DNA of 25,078 bases from an uncultured Clostridia bacterium (GCA_944384865.1 CALWVC010000002.1:1-25078), one strand, 5' to 3'; shown: positions 1-7,954, numbered from the stretch's first letter. The notes: a model not told the origin generated them from the sequence alone. A program made the numbers and translations.

Positions 1-332
1 CTACCGTTGGTATTCGGCCCGGCGTTTGCCATGGATAATGCGCCCCGGTAGTTGCGCAGTTCCACACAGCATTCATCTTCAAACGGATGCCCGAAGCAGC
101 TTTCACCACCCATACCCGTTCCGGTGGGATCGCCGCCCTGGATCATAAAATCCCGAATCACCCGATGAAACAGAACGCCGTTATAATAACCCTGCTTTGC
201 CAACGTTACAAAGTTTTCCACCGTTTTGGGCGCATATTCAGGGAAAAGACGAATTGTGATCGTCCCCATTGAGGTCTGCATCACCGCTACGGTATCGCCG
301 GGCTTTGCCGGCTGCAGTTGCATATTGCTCAT
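1..332 (-). CDS. Cyclophilin-type peptidyl-prolyl cis-trans isomerase, 3' end cut by window
   Basis: About 110 codons of a cyclophilin are present; the C-terminal part lies beyond base 1. The enzyme interconverts cis and trans X-Pro bonds and helps protein folding. Visible family signatures are FHRVIRDFMIQGGDPTGTG (the core holding the catalytic Arg and Phe/Met/Gln pocket) and GALSMANAGPNTNGS near the cut edge. No signal peptide is seen at the N-terminus (MSNMQLQPAKPGD), so it is probably cytoplasmic. The ATG at 332 overlaps the stop of the upstream glycosyltransferase by four bases (ATGA), and an AAAAGGAG ribosome site lies inside the end of that gene. The two are therefore probably co-transcribed and translationally coupled, although no functional link between them is obvious. 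Confidence 0.93.
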   Translation of the reverse strand, partial: MSNMQLQPAKPGDTVAVMQTSMGTITIRLFPEYAPKTVENFVTLAKQGYYNGVLFHRVIRDFMIQGGDPTGTGMGGESCFGHPFEDECCVELRNYRGALSMANAGPNTNG

Positions 333-1522
333 GGATTCATACTCCTTTTCTGATATGGCAGAGGTGTCTGCCAATGGCATACAAGATATTCATAACGGTC
401 ATAGGCTTTTGCCACCGCATCCTCCCAGGACAGATAAACCGTTTGCTGCGCGGTATGGCCAACCGTTTGCAGTTTTTGCCGGTCTGCCGCAGCCTGGCGA
501 ATCGTCTTCGCCAGCGCAGCGGCATTTTCCGCACATAAAAAGCCGGAAACGCCGTCGGTCACGCCCTCCGCCGCACAGCTGCCCTGCACCAGTACGCTGG
601 GCAACGCGCAGGCGGCAGCCTCTTTGACCACCAGCCCGGAAGTATCATAGGTAGACGGAAACAAAAACAGATCGGCTGCCGAAAAAAAGGCCCGAACCTG
701 CTCCCGGTCGTTGACCGCCCCGGCAAACTCTACACGATCCGCCAGCCCGATCTGCCGCACATACTGCTCCATCGCCGCTCGATCAGCGCCGTCGCCTACC
801 AGCACCAGTTTAAAAGCCAGTTCCGGTTTCAACAGCTGCAGCGCATCAAAAATCAGACGGGTATTTTTATACCACATCATCCGACCCACAAACAAAAACG
901 TCAACCCGCAATGTTGCAGATTGTACATCGCCCGAATCCGCTCCACGGATTGCTCCGGCGCGCTGCCCTTTGGAAAATCGGTGCCGTTTTCCATCACAAT
1001 GTAATCGCCGTGATAACCCACATTGCGCATGCTCTCCGCCGCGGCTTCGGTCACCGACCAAATCTCGCTGGCCGCATGAATATTATGCTTCAAAAATTTC
1101 ATGGCCACTTTACGGATCGCACCGCTTTTGACCCGTTTGGCGATATCAATATCAAACTTTGTGTGATAGGTCAACACCACCGGGACCTTATGAGAAAACC
1201 GTTGCAGTTCCGACGCGATCACCGACGATGCAAACGGGGAATGAATATGAATCAGGTCAAACTGTTCGGCACGCAGATCCCGCAACATTTTGACAGACAG
1301 CACATTGCCCACCCGATAGCCCAAACGCCTGGAAATATCGAAGGATGGATATCTATAGACCCGAAAAGGATAATCATCCGTCACGTTGGGATATTTCGGC
1401 GTAACCACCGTACAGTCACAGTGATTTTTCTGCAAATACCACGCATAGTTGAACACGGTATTGGAAACCCCGTCGATGGTCGGCGGAAAGGATTCGTTGA
1501 ACAGCCCGATTTTCAATCGCAT
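329..1522 (-). CDS. Glycosyltransferase family 4 (GT-B fold)
   Basis: Predicted 397-residue retaining glycosyltransferase that would move a sugar from a nucleotide sugar to a lipid or polysaccharide acceptor at the cytoplasmic face of the membrane. The N-terminal domain starts MRLKIGLFNESFPPTIDGVS, typical of the diacylglycerol- and mannosyl-transferring GT4 group. The C-terminal nucleotide-binding domain shows FVGRMMWYKN and FPSTYDTSGLVVKEAAACALP, the GT4 E-x7-E region. I chose the ATG at 1522 because family members begin at this motif, AGGGGGGA lies 10 bases upstream, and the predicted transcription start (about 1573) would leave the earlier ATG at 1567 almost leaderless. That earlier ATG has its own AGAGG site and would add 15 residues. 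The acceptor cannot be named from the sequence. The gene ends in a 4-bp overlap with the cyclophilin gene. Confidence 0.9.
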   Translation of the reverse strand: MRLKIGLFNESFPPTIDGVSNTVFNYAWYLQKNHCDCTVVTPKYPNVTDDYPFRVYRYPSFDISRRLGYRVGNVLSVKMLRDLRAEQFDLIHIHSPFASSVIASELQRFSHKVPVVLTYHTKFDIDIAKRVKSGAIRKVAMKFLKHNIHAASEIWSVTEAAAESMRNVGYHGDYIVMENGTDFPKGSAPEQSVERIRAMYNLQHCGLTFLFVGRMMWYKNTRLIFDALQLLKPELAFKLVLVGDGADRAAMEQYVRQIGLADRVEFAGAVNDREQVRAFFSAADLFLFPSTYDTSGLVVKEAAACALPSVLVQGSCAAEGVTDGVSGFLCAENAAALAKTIRQAAADRQKLQTVGHTAQQTVYLSWEDAVAKAYDRYEYLVCHWQTPLPYQKRSMNP

Positions 1523-1579
1523 ATCCCGCTTGTCCCCCCTCGGTTGCACACCATCTGTACAAAGCATATTAACCTCTTT

Positions 1580-1608
1580 ATTTTACTATCATCAGCCTGA
1601 TTCTTCAA
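1580..1608 (-). promoter_or_regulatory. Candidate sigma-A promoter of the glycosyltransferase-cyclophilin operon
   Basis: On the minus strand TTGAAG (1608-1603) is followed after exactly 17 bases by TAAAAT (1585-1580). These match the vegetative consensus at 4/6 and 5/6 positions. Transcription would start near 1573, which favours the ATG at 1522 as translation start of the glycosyltransferase. Confidence 0.5.
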
Positions 1609-1618
1609 GGTTTTTTTC

Positions 1619-1660
1619 AAAAAAAATAGAAATTGCCGAAAATCACAGGATTTCCGGCAA
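1619..1660 (-). terminator. Rho-independent terminator after the small cysteine protein gene
   Basis: A 12-bp stem with one mismatch (TTGCCGGAAATC with GATTTTCGGCAA, minus strand) has a 4-base loop at 1633-1660. It is followed on the minus strand by TTTCTATTTTTTTT. It sits 11 bases past the stop of the 71-residue gene and separates it from the glycosyltransferase promoter. Confidence 0.8.
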
Positions 1661-1671
1661 CACAGCTTATT

Positions 1672-1887
1672 TTAAAGCGAAAAATCAGCAGGATCGTATT
1701 GTTCCGGCTCCGGCTGAACCCGGGGGATTCGGCGCAGCGGATCATATTTATATTTTCTGCATTTAAAATCTGGCGCAACGACGCCTTTTTTGATACATAA
1801 AATCTGATCGCCGCGCTGCGCCGGCACACCAAAAAAACAATGGCTGCAAGCACGCGGGACGCCCTGTCCGTACAGTTTGCGGCGCAT
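1672..1887 (-). CDS. Small four-cysteine protein, function unknown
   Basis: A 71-residue basic protein starting MRRKLYGQGVPRACSHCFFG. Cysteines at about 14, 17, 31 and 43 (CxxC, then C-x11-C) could form one zinc knuckle. It ends in a conserved-looking KYDPLRRIPR segment and an acidic tail. From memory, small proteins with a KKGV...C...YDPLKR pattern recur in Clostridia as uncharacterised families; I cannot give a function. The start is well supported by GAGGAGG six to twelve bases upstream. The gene has its own candidate promoter (1924-1952) and terminator (1619-1660), so it looks like a monocistronic real gene. An overlapping longer frame (1617-1853) is a shadow. Confidence 0.75.
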   Translation of the reverse strand: MRRKLYGQGVPRACSHCFFGVPAQRGDQILCIKKGVVAPDFKCRKYKYDPLRRIPRVQPEPEQYDPADFSL

Positions 1888-1923
1888 TCGGACTCCTCCT
1901 CTTTATATTTAAAATGTAAAAAC

Positions 1924-1952
1924 AGTATAGCACAGTCTTTAAAAAAAATCTA
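1924..1952 (-). promoter_or_regulatory. Candidate extended -10 promoter of the small cysteine protein gene
   Basis: On the minus strand, TGC-TATACT (-10 at 1929-1924) is an extended -10 element. The -35 position 17 bases upstream reads TAGATT, which is weak. It overlaps the last codons of ylbJ, so the small gene could be transcribed independently of ylbJ. Confidence 0.45.
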
Positions 1953-3006
1953 CCGTTCTTTTTGTCGAGCGGGTATAAACTGCCGACAAAAACACCACAC
2001 ACAGCAACAATAATGCCAATGCAAACTGCGGTGTCGCAGAAAACACCTGCACCTGACGATGCACTGTGGCGCCTGTCTGCACAGCCTGCTGTGCAGATGG
2101 GAATATCCATAAAAACACCTGGCAAAAGATCAAGGAACACAACGCATGCACGCTTCGCGCCAACAGCAGCATCCGAAAACGGGGCCGGGCTGTCTTAGAA
2201 ACCGACAGAATCTGACAAAGCACCGAAAAACCCCCAAATCCCACCGCCGCAGCTATACATGGCAGCGCTGCATCCAGCTGTGCCAAACAGACGCAACCAT
2301 TGGATACCTCCAACGCCGATACAACCGCGCAAAACGCCGACACAGGCAATTTTGCAGACCGCAGAATAGCTACCACACCGGAAAACAGCAGCACAAACGC
2401 ACAGATCAATACCATGCTGCTTGACGCGGCAGCCACCGACTCCACCATTGCGTCCGGTAAGCCAGTCTGCCGCCGGCGCAGCGCCGCAGGCTGCGTCTGA
2501 ACCGGCGTGCCCCTGGCAAACAACAGCGCCGTACAAACCGCCGCCAGTAAATGTGCGCCTAAAAGCAGATACCCGGCCCGAATACTGCCCAACATCCCCT
2601 GCCCCACGGCCAGCACCAAAAAAGCCGGGCCGGCGCCGCAGCTATATAAGCAAAGCCGTTTGGCCTGTTCCGGCTGCAACAGGCCGTCTGCACACATCTG
2701 GCCGCACAATGACGCGCCTACCGGGTAACCGGCAATCAGGCTCAACAAAAATACCGCCATTCCGCAACCCGGCAACCGCAATAATCGCATGGAAACCGGC
2801 TCCAATAATCGAGATACCGAAAGCAACAGTCCCGACCGGGCAATAAACCCGGACAACATCATAAACGGAAACATCGACGGAATAATAACGCTGCCGCACA
2901 ACTGGATGCCGGTACGAATGCCTGCGCCGATCACACCGCCCTTCCACAGCAACAATACCGCTGTAAGCGGGACAACCGCCGCCAGACAGATTTTCTGTAT
3001 TTTCAT
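1939..3006 (-). CDS. ylbJ: Sporulation integral membrane protein YlbJ
   Basis: A 355-residue, very hydrophobic polytopic membrane protein of the YlbJ family, with a nucleoside-recognition/Gate-type fold. In Bacillus subtilis YlbJ is made in the mother cell under sigma-E and is needed for normal spores; its transported substrate, if any, is not firmly known. Supporting segments are IIPSMFPFMMLSGFIARSG near residues 40-60 and GYPVGASLCGQMCADG followed by YSCGAGPAFLVLAVGQGMLG near 90-140, the conserved core of the family. At least seven hydrophobic segments are visible. The start MKIQK has a GGAAGGG site about 10 bases upstream. It diverges from yqfC, another sigma-E type gene, across a 121-bp gap that contains a perfect nested palindrome. 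Confidence 0.85.
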   Translation of the reverse strand: MKIQKICLAAVVPLTAVLLLWKGGVIGAGIRTGIQLCGSVIIPSMFPFMMLSGFIARSGLLLSVSRLLEPVSMRLLRLPGCGMAVFLLSLIAGYPVGASLCGQMCADGLLQPEQAKRLCLYSCGAGPAFLVLAVGQGMLGSIRAGYLLLGAHLLAAVCTALLFARGTPVQTQPAALRRRQTGLPDAMVESVAAASSSMVLICAFVLLFSGVVAILRSAKLPVSAFCAVVSALEVSNGCVCLAQLDAALPCIAAAVGFGGFSVLCQILSVSKTARPRFRMLLLARSVHALCSLIFCQVFLWIFPSAQQAVQTGATVHRQVQVFSATPQFALALLLLCVVFLSAVYTRSTKRTVDFF

Positions 3007-3063
3007 ATAAACACGCCCTTCCGGTGCATGAACAACTGCAAATTTTCATAGGCTTAAACAGCG

Positions 3064-3095
3064 GCACAACCACCTGCTATAGCAGATTGTTGTGC
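3064..3095. promoter_or_regulatory. Perfect nested palindrome between divergent ylbJ and yqfC (candidate operator)
   Basis: The outer arms GCACAAC (3064-3070) and GTTGTGC (3089-3095) enclose the inner palindrome CTGCTATAGCAG (3074-3085), with symmetric 3-base spacers and a shared centre at 3079.5. The inner part carries TGC-TATAGC on the plus strand, with TAAACA 17 bases upstream (3055-3060), so it may overlap a yqfC promoter. The role is inferred from position and symmetry only; an RNA hairpin in the yqfC leader is an alternative. Confidence 0.5.
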
Positions 3096-3127
3096 AATTT
3101 CTCCCCGGCAAAATGGAGGTTCGATTC

Positions 3128-3409
3128 ATGAACAAAGGTAAAAAACGGTTTGGCGGCGAAAAGCTTTCGGGACTTTTGGAGCTGCCCGGCGGACTGTTGG
3201 GCGGCGGCGCGCATATTGAACTTTGCGCCAACCGGCAGGCGATTATCGACGGCAAATGCACCGTTTTGGAATACAGCGATCAGATTGTGCGGCTGAACAC
3301 CGGGTCCGGTATCATCGCCTGCACCGGCACCGGTCTGCAAATCTGCAACCTGAAAAACGACGGCGTCACCGTTACCGGGCGTATCCGCGCCCTAACCTTT
3401 GATCAATAA
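3128..3409 (+). CDS. yqfC: Sporulation protein YqfC
   Basis: A 93-residue protein of the YqfC family, whose Bacillus subtilis member belongs to the sigma-E (mother-cell) regulon; its molecular role is unknown. Typical features are an N-terminal basic segment (MNKGKKRFGGEKL), then LELPGGLL, HIELCANRQAIIDGKCTVLEYSD and IRLN-like beta-rich repeats ending in TGRIRALTFDQ. The length fits the family. The ATG at 3128 is preferred over an upstream in-frame ATG at 3092 because GGAGG lies eight bases before it. It is followed after 13 bases by yqfD, the usual partner, and the two probably form one sporulation operon. Confidence 0.87.
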   Translation: MNKGKKRFGGEKLSGLLELPGGLLGGGAHIELCANRQAIIDGKCTVLEYSDQIVRLNTGSGIIACTGTGLQICNLKNDGVTVTGRIRALTFDQ

Positions 3410-3422
3410 GAGGTGCCTGTTT

Positions 3423-4601
3423 ATGTTTATGCTGTTGCTGTACCGCTACATAACCGCATATGTGAAATTCCGCGGTATGGGCGGTTTTCCGGAACGCTTT
3501 TTAAACCTGTGCGCCCGAAGCGGTATCGAAATCTGGGATCCCCGGATTTCCGATGGCGTGCTGTATGGCTGTATGCGCGCCGCAGACTATAAAAAATGCA
3601 GAAAAAATGCTAAAAAAGCGGGAATGCGCTTAAAACTGCAAAAAAAACGCGGGCTGATCTTTGTTGTTAATCGATATAAAAAGCGTTATGGCCTGCTGGC
3701 GGGCGGCGCTGCTTTTTTCGCGCTGCTGTTTTTCCTTTCAGGATTTGTATGGAATGTAAATATCGTCGGCGCCGGCAGTCTTGACAACAACCGGATCCTG
3801 TCGGCGTTGAAAAATGCCGGCGTATACGAGGGCTGCCGGCGTGATAACATCGATCAGAAAGACGCCCGGCTGAAACTGCTGATGGAGCTGCCGGAGCTGT
3901 CCTGGGCGGCTATCAACATTGAAAACAGCATCGTTACCGTAGACTGCCGGCAAACCACCCAGCCGCCTGCATCCACCGAAAATTATGAGCCCTGCAATAT
4001 CGTCGCCGCCAAAGACGGCCGCATCGTCAGCATTAAAACCTACGAGGGCACCACCGCCGTCCGGGTCGGCGAGGCGGTCACAAAAGGGCAGCTTCTTGTA
4101 TCCGGAACTGTAGATCTGACCAATGGCAGCACGCTGTTCAAACACGCCAGATCGGAAATTTACGCCGAAATCACACGAACGCTGGACGTATTTGTTCCGT
4201 TTGTACAAACAGCTGAATTTACCGATGAAAAACCGATTCATCGCCGGGTACTTTCATTGTTTGGGCTGGAAATTCCACTGTTCCTGGGCGAAATCAAACA
4301 ACCGTATACCTCTGAAAAAAGCATCTGGCAGCCGGAAATCGGCGGCGTGCGGCTGCCGCTGAAAATCACCACCGCCGCATTTTATAAAATCCACAGCAAC
4401 TCCTTCACGATCGACAAACAAACGGCGCTGGCGCAGGCCCAGCAGCAGATGGACGCCTTATGTTCTGAACAGCTTGGAAACACGCTGCTTGAAAAAGGGC
4501 CGGCTGATATACAGACGACCGAAAAAGGCGTTAAATATATACAACAGTTTATTTGCAAAGAAAATATTGCGAAAGAGGAAAAAATTTTAATAAATCCGTG
4601 A
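3423..4601 (+). CDS. yqfD: Sporulation protein YqfD
   Basis: About 392 residues, a membrane-anchored YqfD-family protein made during sporulation. The N-terminal cytoplasmic part (about 1-85) holds GFPERFLNLCARSGIEIWD and a Lys/Arg-rich stretch. One clear transmembrane helix (LLAGGAAFFALLFFLSGFVW) follows. The remainder is a large domain beginning with a POTRA-like stretch (NVNIVGAGSLDNNRILSALKNAG), the YqfD extracytoplasmic part. The ATG at 3423 follows AAGAGGTG by seven bases; a TTG at 3399 would overlap yqfC and is less likely. The stop codon overlaps the -35 box of the phoH promoter. In Bacillus yqfD also precedes phoH, so the order is conserved. Confidence 0.87.
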   Translation: MFMLLLYRYITAYVKFRGMGGFPERFLNLCARSGIEIWDPRISDGVLYGCMRAADYKKCRKNAKKAGMRLKLQKKRGLIFVVNRYKKRYGLLAGGAAFFALLFFLSGFVWNVNIVGAGSLDNNRILSALKNAGVYEGCRRDNIDQKDARLKLLMELPELSWAAINIENSIVTVDCRQTTQPPASTENYEPCNIVAAKDGRIVSIKTYEGTTAVRVGEAVTKGQLLVSGTVDLTNGSTLFKHARSEIYAEITRTLDVFVPFVQTAEFTDEKPIHRRVLSLFGLEIPLFLGEIKQPYTSEKSIWQPEIGGVRLPLKITTAAFYKIHSNSFTIDKQTALAQAQQQMDALCSEQLGNTLLEKGPADIQTTEKGVKYIQQFICKENIAKEEKILINP

Positions 4602-4626
4602 CAAATCAAAAATAATATGCTATAAT
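4598..4626 (+). promoter_or_regulatory. Strong candidate sigma-A promoter of the phoH operon
   Basis: GTGACA (4598-4603) is followed after 17 bases by TATAAT (4621-4626) with an extended TGC directly before it. The -35 box overlaps the yqfD stop codon. The match is near consensus, and it would uncouple the housekeeping genes downstream from the sporulation genes upstream. Confidence 0.75.
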
Positions 4627-4721
4627 AGGCACATAGTTTTTGAGCATTATCCACAAAAATAAATTTTTTGTTAAAAAATTATGGACTTTTGTACATTTTT
4701 TTATGGAAAAGGATTGTTATT

Positions 4722-5702
<981 letters not shown>

Positions 5703-5711
5703 ACAACCTTT

Positions 5712-5740
5712 AACAGCGCGTAATTGTGACGCTGTTTTAT
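5712..5740 (+). terminator. Weak hairpin after phoH, possible attenuating terminator
   Basis: AACAGCG (5712-5718) pairs with CGCTGTT (5730-5736) across an 11-base loop and is followed by TTTATATAT. The T run is interrupted, so read-through into ybeY is likely. The rest of the 111-bp phoH-ybeY gap shows only the ybeY ribosome site. Confidence 0.4.
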
Positions 5741-5813
5741 ATATCCGCCGTGGATACGGCTTTAAAATCGGCAATGCCGCTGTCGGCGGCGCAAAAAAAG
5801 GAAGGTTATAAAC

Positions 5814-6317
5814 ATGGATAAAATAAAAGTCACTATTACAGACAGGCAAAACAGCTTCAAAATACCCACAGGTATTCGGATGCTGTTGCGGCGCTGCTGC
5901 ACCGCCGTGCTGAAAATGGAGCGGTTTGAAGGCTCGGCAGAAGTGAACATCTTTTTTGTAGACAACGCGCAGATTGCCAAGCTCAACGACCAGTTCCGGC
6001 ATATTGACGCGCCGACTGACGTGTTATCTTTCCCGCTGGGCGACAACGGCGTCTACGATATTAACCCGGAAACCGGCGCTAAAATGCTGGGCGATATCGT
6101 GATTTCCGCCGAGCGTGCATATAAACAGTCGCAGGATTATAACCACTCCTTTCAGCGGGAAATGGCTTATCTGACCGCCCACTCGATGCTGCATCTGCTG
6201 GGCTACGACCATGTCGACGGCGGGCTGCAATCGGTGCGGATGCGGGAAAAGGAGGAACATGTCATGACGCTGCTGGGTCTCCCCGAAAACACAAATTACG
6301 CCCGCACCCATATCTGA
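5814..6317 (+). CDS. ybeY: Endoribonuclease YbeY (16S rRNA maturation)
   Basis: A 167-residue YbeY/UPF0054 metalloprotein, a single-strand endoribonuclease needed for 16S rRNA 3'-end maturation and ribosome quality control. The zinc-binding triad is visible as His123, His127 and His133 in HSMLHLLGYDH. The conserved FRHIDAPTDVLSFP segment is at about 61-74, and GDIVIS is at about 93-98. The start ATG at 5814 follows AAAGGAAGG at a normal distance. It lies between phoH and the lipid kinase gene, the classic phoH-ybeY-dgkA-era order. The length is normal and no key residue is missing. Confidence 0.95.
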   Translation: MDKIKVTITDRQNSFKIPTGIRMLLRRCCTAVLKMERFEGSAEVNIFFVDNAQIAKLNDQFRHIDAPTDVLSFPLGDNGVYDINPETGAKMLGDIVISAERAYKQSQDYNHSFQREMAYLTAHSMLHLLGYDHVDGGLQSVRMREKEEHVMTLLGLPENTNYARTHI

Positions 6318-6320
6318 CCA

Positions 6321-6785
6321 ATGAAACAGATGCTTTTCAGTTTTGGCTACGCGCTTCGCGGTCTTGCCGCGGGCATTCAGAAAACCCGTAACTTACGCGT
6401 GCACCTGGCCGCGGCGGCATATTGCTTCGCGCTGGCTCCGTTTTTTGTCCACAGCCGCGGCGGCTGGGTCGCGTTGATTGTATTGTGTTTTGTTATATTT
6501 GCCGCCGAGCTGTTCAATACGGCAATTGAAACGCTATGCGATCGGATCACCACCGATTTCGACCGGCAAATCGGCCTTATCAAAGATCTTGCGGCCGGCG
6601 CTGTATTCATTTTGGCGCTCGGCGCGGTGATTGTCGCGGGCATTTTATTTTCAGACGGCGCAGGATGGCGCCGTCTGCTGCAGTTTTGTCAGACACAGCC
6701 ATGGTATCCGGCGCTTTTAGCGGCGGCGCTGCCCGCCGCTATTTTATTTATTCGAGGGCGGATAAATAAAAATCCCGTCACATAA
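6321..6785 (+). CDS. dgkA: DgkA-family diacylglycerol/undecaprenol kinase with C-terminal extension
   Basis: A 154-residue membrane lipid kinase. In Gram-positive bacteria this family mostly phosphorylates undecaprenol to recycle the cell-wall lipid carrier. The active-site signature FAAELFNTAIETLCDRI is at about 57-73, and IKDLAAGAVFILALGA at about 87-102, inside the three-helix core. The protein is longer than the usual 115-130 residues: about 40 extra residues form a fourth hydrophobic helix (WYPALLAAALPAAILFIRG) with a basic end. The start is three bases after the ybeY stop without a good ribosome site, suggesting translational coupling. A cdd gene, often between dgkA and era, is absent here. 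Confidence 0.88.
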   Translation: MKQMLFSFGYALRGLAAGIQKTRNLRVHLAAAAYCFALAPFFVHSRGGWVALIVLCFVIFAAELFNTAIETLCDRITTDFDRQIGLIKDLAAGAVFILALGAVIVAGILFSDGAGWRRLLQFCQTQPWYPALLAAALPAAILFIRGRINKNPVT

Positions 6786-6820
6786 TACCGGCTCCAACAT
6801 TGAAAGGAACACGTGTTTTC

Positions 6821-7708
6821 ATGAAAACAACCTGTGGTTTTATCGCCATTGTCGGCCGCCCAAACGTGGGCAAATCCTCTATATTAAACCGTATTTTAGG
6901 GCAAAAAGTCGCCATCGTTTCAGACAAGCCCCAGACCACCCGCACAAAAATCACCGGCGTATACACCAGGGACGAGCTGCAACTGATCTTTATCGACACG
7001 CCCGGACTGCACAAGCCCCATAACGCGCTGGGCACCAAAATGGTGAAAGCCGTCTATGACGGCATGGCGGATGTTGACTGTTGTCTGCTGGTAGCAGAGG
7101 CAAATCAAAAAATCGCGCCGGCCGAACGGGATCTGTGTGAAACATTTAAAAAACGGCGGCTGCCGGCGGTTCTGGCACTGAACAAAATCGACCTGCTGTC
7201 GGATAAATCCGCGCTGCTGGCAGTGATACAGGCATACAGCGAACTATATGATTTCGACGCGATCATCCCGGTATGTGCCGCTACAGGCGATGGGATGGAT
7301 GTTTTATTGCAGCAGCTCTCCTCTTACGCAGTGGAATCGGTGCATTATTTCGATGATAATGCGCTGACCGACCAGCCGGAACGGGCGCTGGCCGCCGAAA
7401 TGATCCGGGAAAAGCTGCTGCGGCTGCTGGATAAGGAAGTACCGCACGGTCTGGCCATCGACATCGAACGCTTTTCCGAGCGGCCGGACGGAATACTGGA
7501 TCTGAACGCCGTTATTTATTGCGAACGTGAAAGCCACAAGGGGATTGTCATTGGGAAAAAAGGCGCGATGCTCAAACAGGCCGGCAGTCTGGCCCGTCAG
7601 GATCTGGAGCAGTTTTTTGGCTGTAAAGTCAATTTACAGCTTTGGGTCAAAGTGAAGGAAGGCTGGCGCAACCGGGCAGGCAGTATCCACAATTTCGGGT
7701 TGGATTAA
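6821..7708 (+). CDS. era: GTPase Era
   Basis: A 295-residue Era GTPase, which binds the 3' end of 16S rRNA and helps 30S subunit assembly. From the ATG at 6821: G1 GRPNVGKS at 12-19, switch I KPQTTRTK at about 36-43, G3 DTPG at 59-62 and G4 NKID at 121-124. The C-terminal KH RNA-binding domain has GIVIGKKGAMLK. The ATG at 6821 (MKTTCGFIAIVGRPN) matches family starts and has AAAGGA about 12 bases upstream; a TTG at 6800 would start inside that site. It directly follows dgkA and is followed by yqzL-recO. All catalytic motifs are intact. Confidence 0.96.
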   Translation: MKTTCGFIAIVGRPNVGKSSILNRILGQKVAIVSDKPQTTRTKITGVYTRDELQLIFIDTPGLHKPHNALGTKMVKAVYDGMADVDCCLLVAEANQKIAPAERDLCETFKKRRLPAVLALNKIDLLSDKSALLAVIQAYSELYDFDAIIPVCAATGDGMDVLLQQLSSYAVESVHYFDDNALTDQPERALAAEMIREKLLRLLDKEVPHGLAIDIERFSERPDGILDLNAVIYCERESHKGIVIGKKGAMLKQAGSLARQDLEQFFGCKVNLQLWVKVKEGWRNRAGSIHNFGLD

Positions 7709-7734
7709 CCAATTCGGTTTTATTTACCTATAAT
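7705..7734 (+). promoter_or_regulatory. Candidate promoter between era and yqzL-recO
   Basis: TTAACC (7705-7710) and a perfect TATAAT (7729-7734) are separated by 18 bases. The -35 box overlaps the era stop. Transcription would begin near 7741, inside the 5' arm of the inverted repeat at 7736-7782. Evidence is positional only. Confidence 0.4.
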
Positions 7735-7735
7735 A

Positions 7736-7782
7736 AATCAAAGGCTGTTGTGTAAAAATGCAACTGTAGGAGGTCTTTGATT
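7736..7782 (+). repeat. Inverted repeat around the yqzL ribosome binding site
   Basis: AATCAAAG (7736-7743) is complementary to CTTTGATT (7775-7782), and inside it GTTG (7747-7750) pairs with CAAC (7761-7764). The yqzL ribosome site GGAGGT (7769-7774) lies between the inner and outer stems, flush against the outer one. In a transcript reading through from era the structure could limit ribosome access; a transcript starting at the local promoter would lack most of the 5' arm. Confidence 0.4.
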
Positions 7783-7783
7783 G

Positions 7784-7954
7784 ATGGAAAGCAACCGGCT
7801 CTGGGATGTGTTTACCGCATCCGGTAAAATAGACGATTATCTGAAATTTAAATATATGGAGGCGCAGGAGCATGGCCGCCACCCCCACGATGGGACTGAT
7901 TATCAAAGAACAGAAGGTGTCGGAAAACGACCGGCTGGTAACTATACTGACTGA
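7784..7954 (+). CDS. yqzL: YqzL-like small protein
   Basis: A 56-codon gene, MESNRLWDVFTASGKIDDYL... The pattern of a Trp near residue 7, then F-x-x-[ST]-G, then DYLKFKYME resembles YqzL, the roughly 47-residue protein encoded between era and recO in Bacillus; its function is unknown. An excellent GGAGGT site lies nine bases before the ATG. Only the first 30 or so residues look like the family. The last part (from about HGRHPHDG) is read in another frame over the start of recO, so it may be unselected. The overlap with recO is 83 bases, and the recO ribosome site (GGAGG at about 7859-7863) lies inside this gene. Confidence 0.72.
   Translation: MESNRLWDVFTASGKIDDYLKFKYMEAQEHGRHPHDGTDYQRTEGVGKRPAGNYTD

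Noticed and set aside
911..1600. 229-codon plus-strand frame
   Set aside because: Antisense to the GT4 glycosyltransferase; long only because of G+C-rich codon structure.
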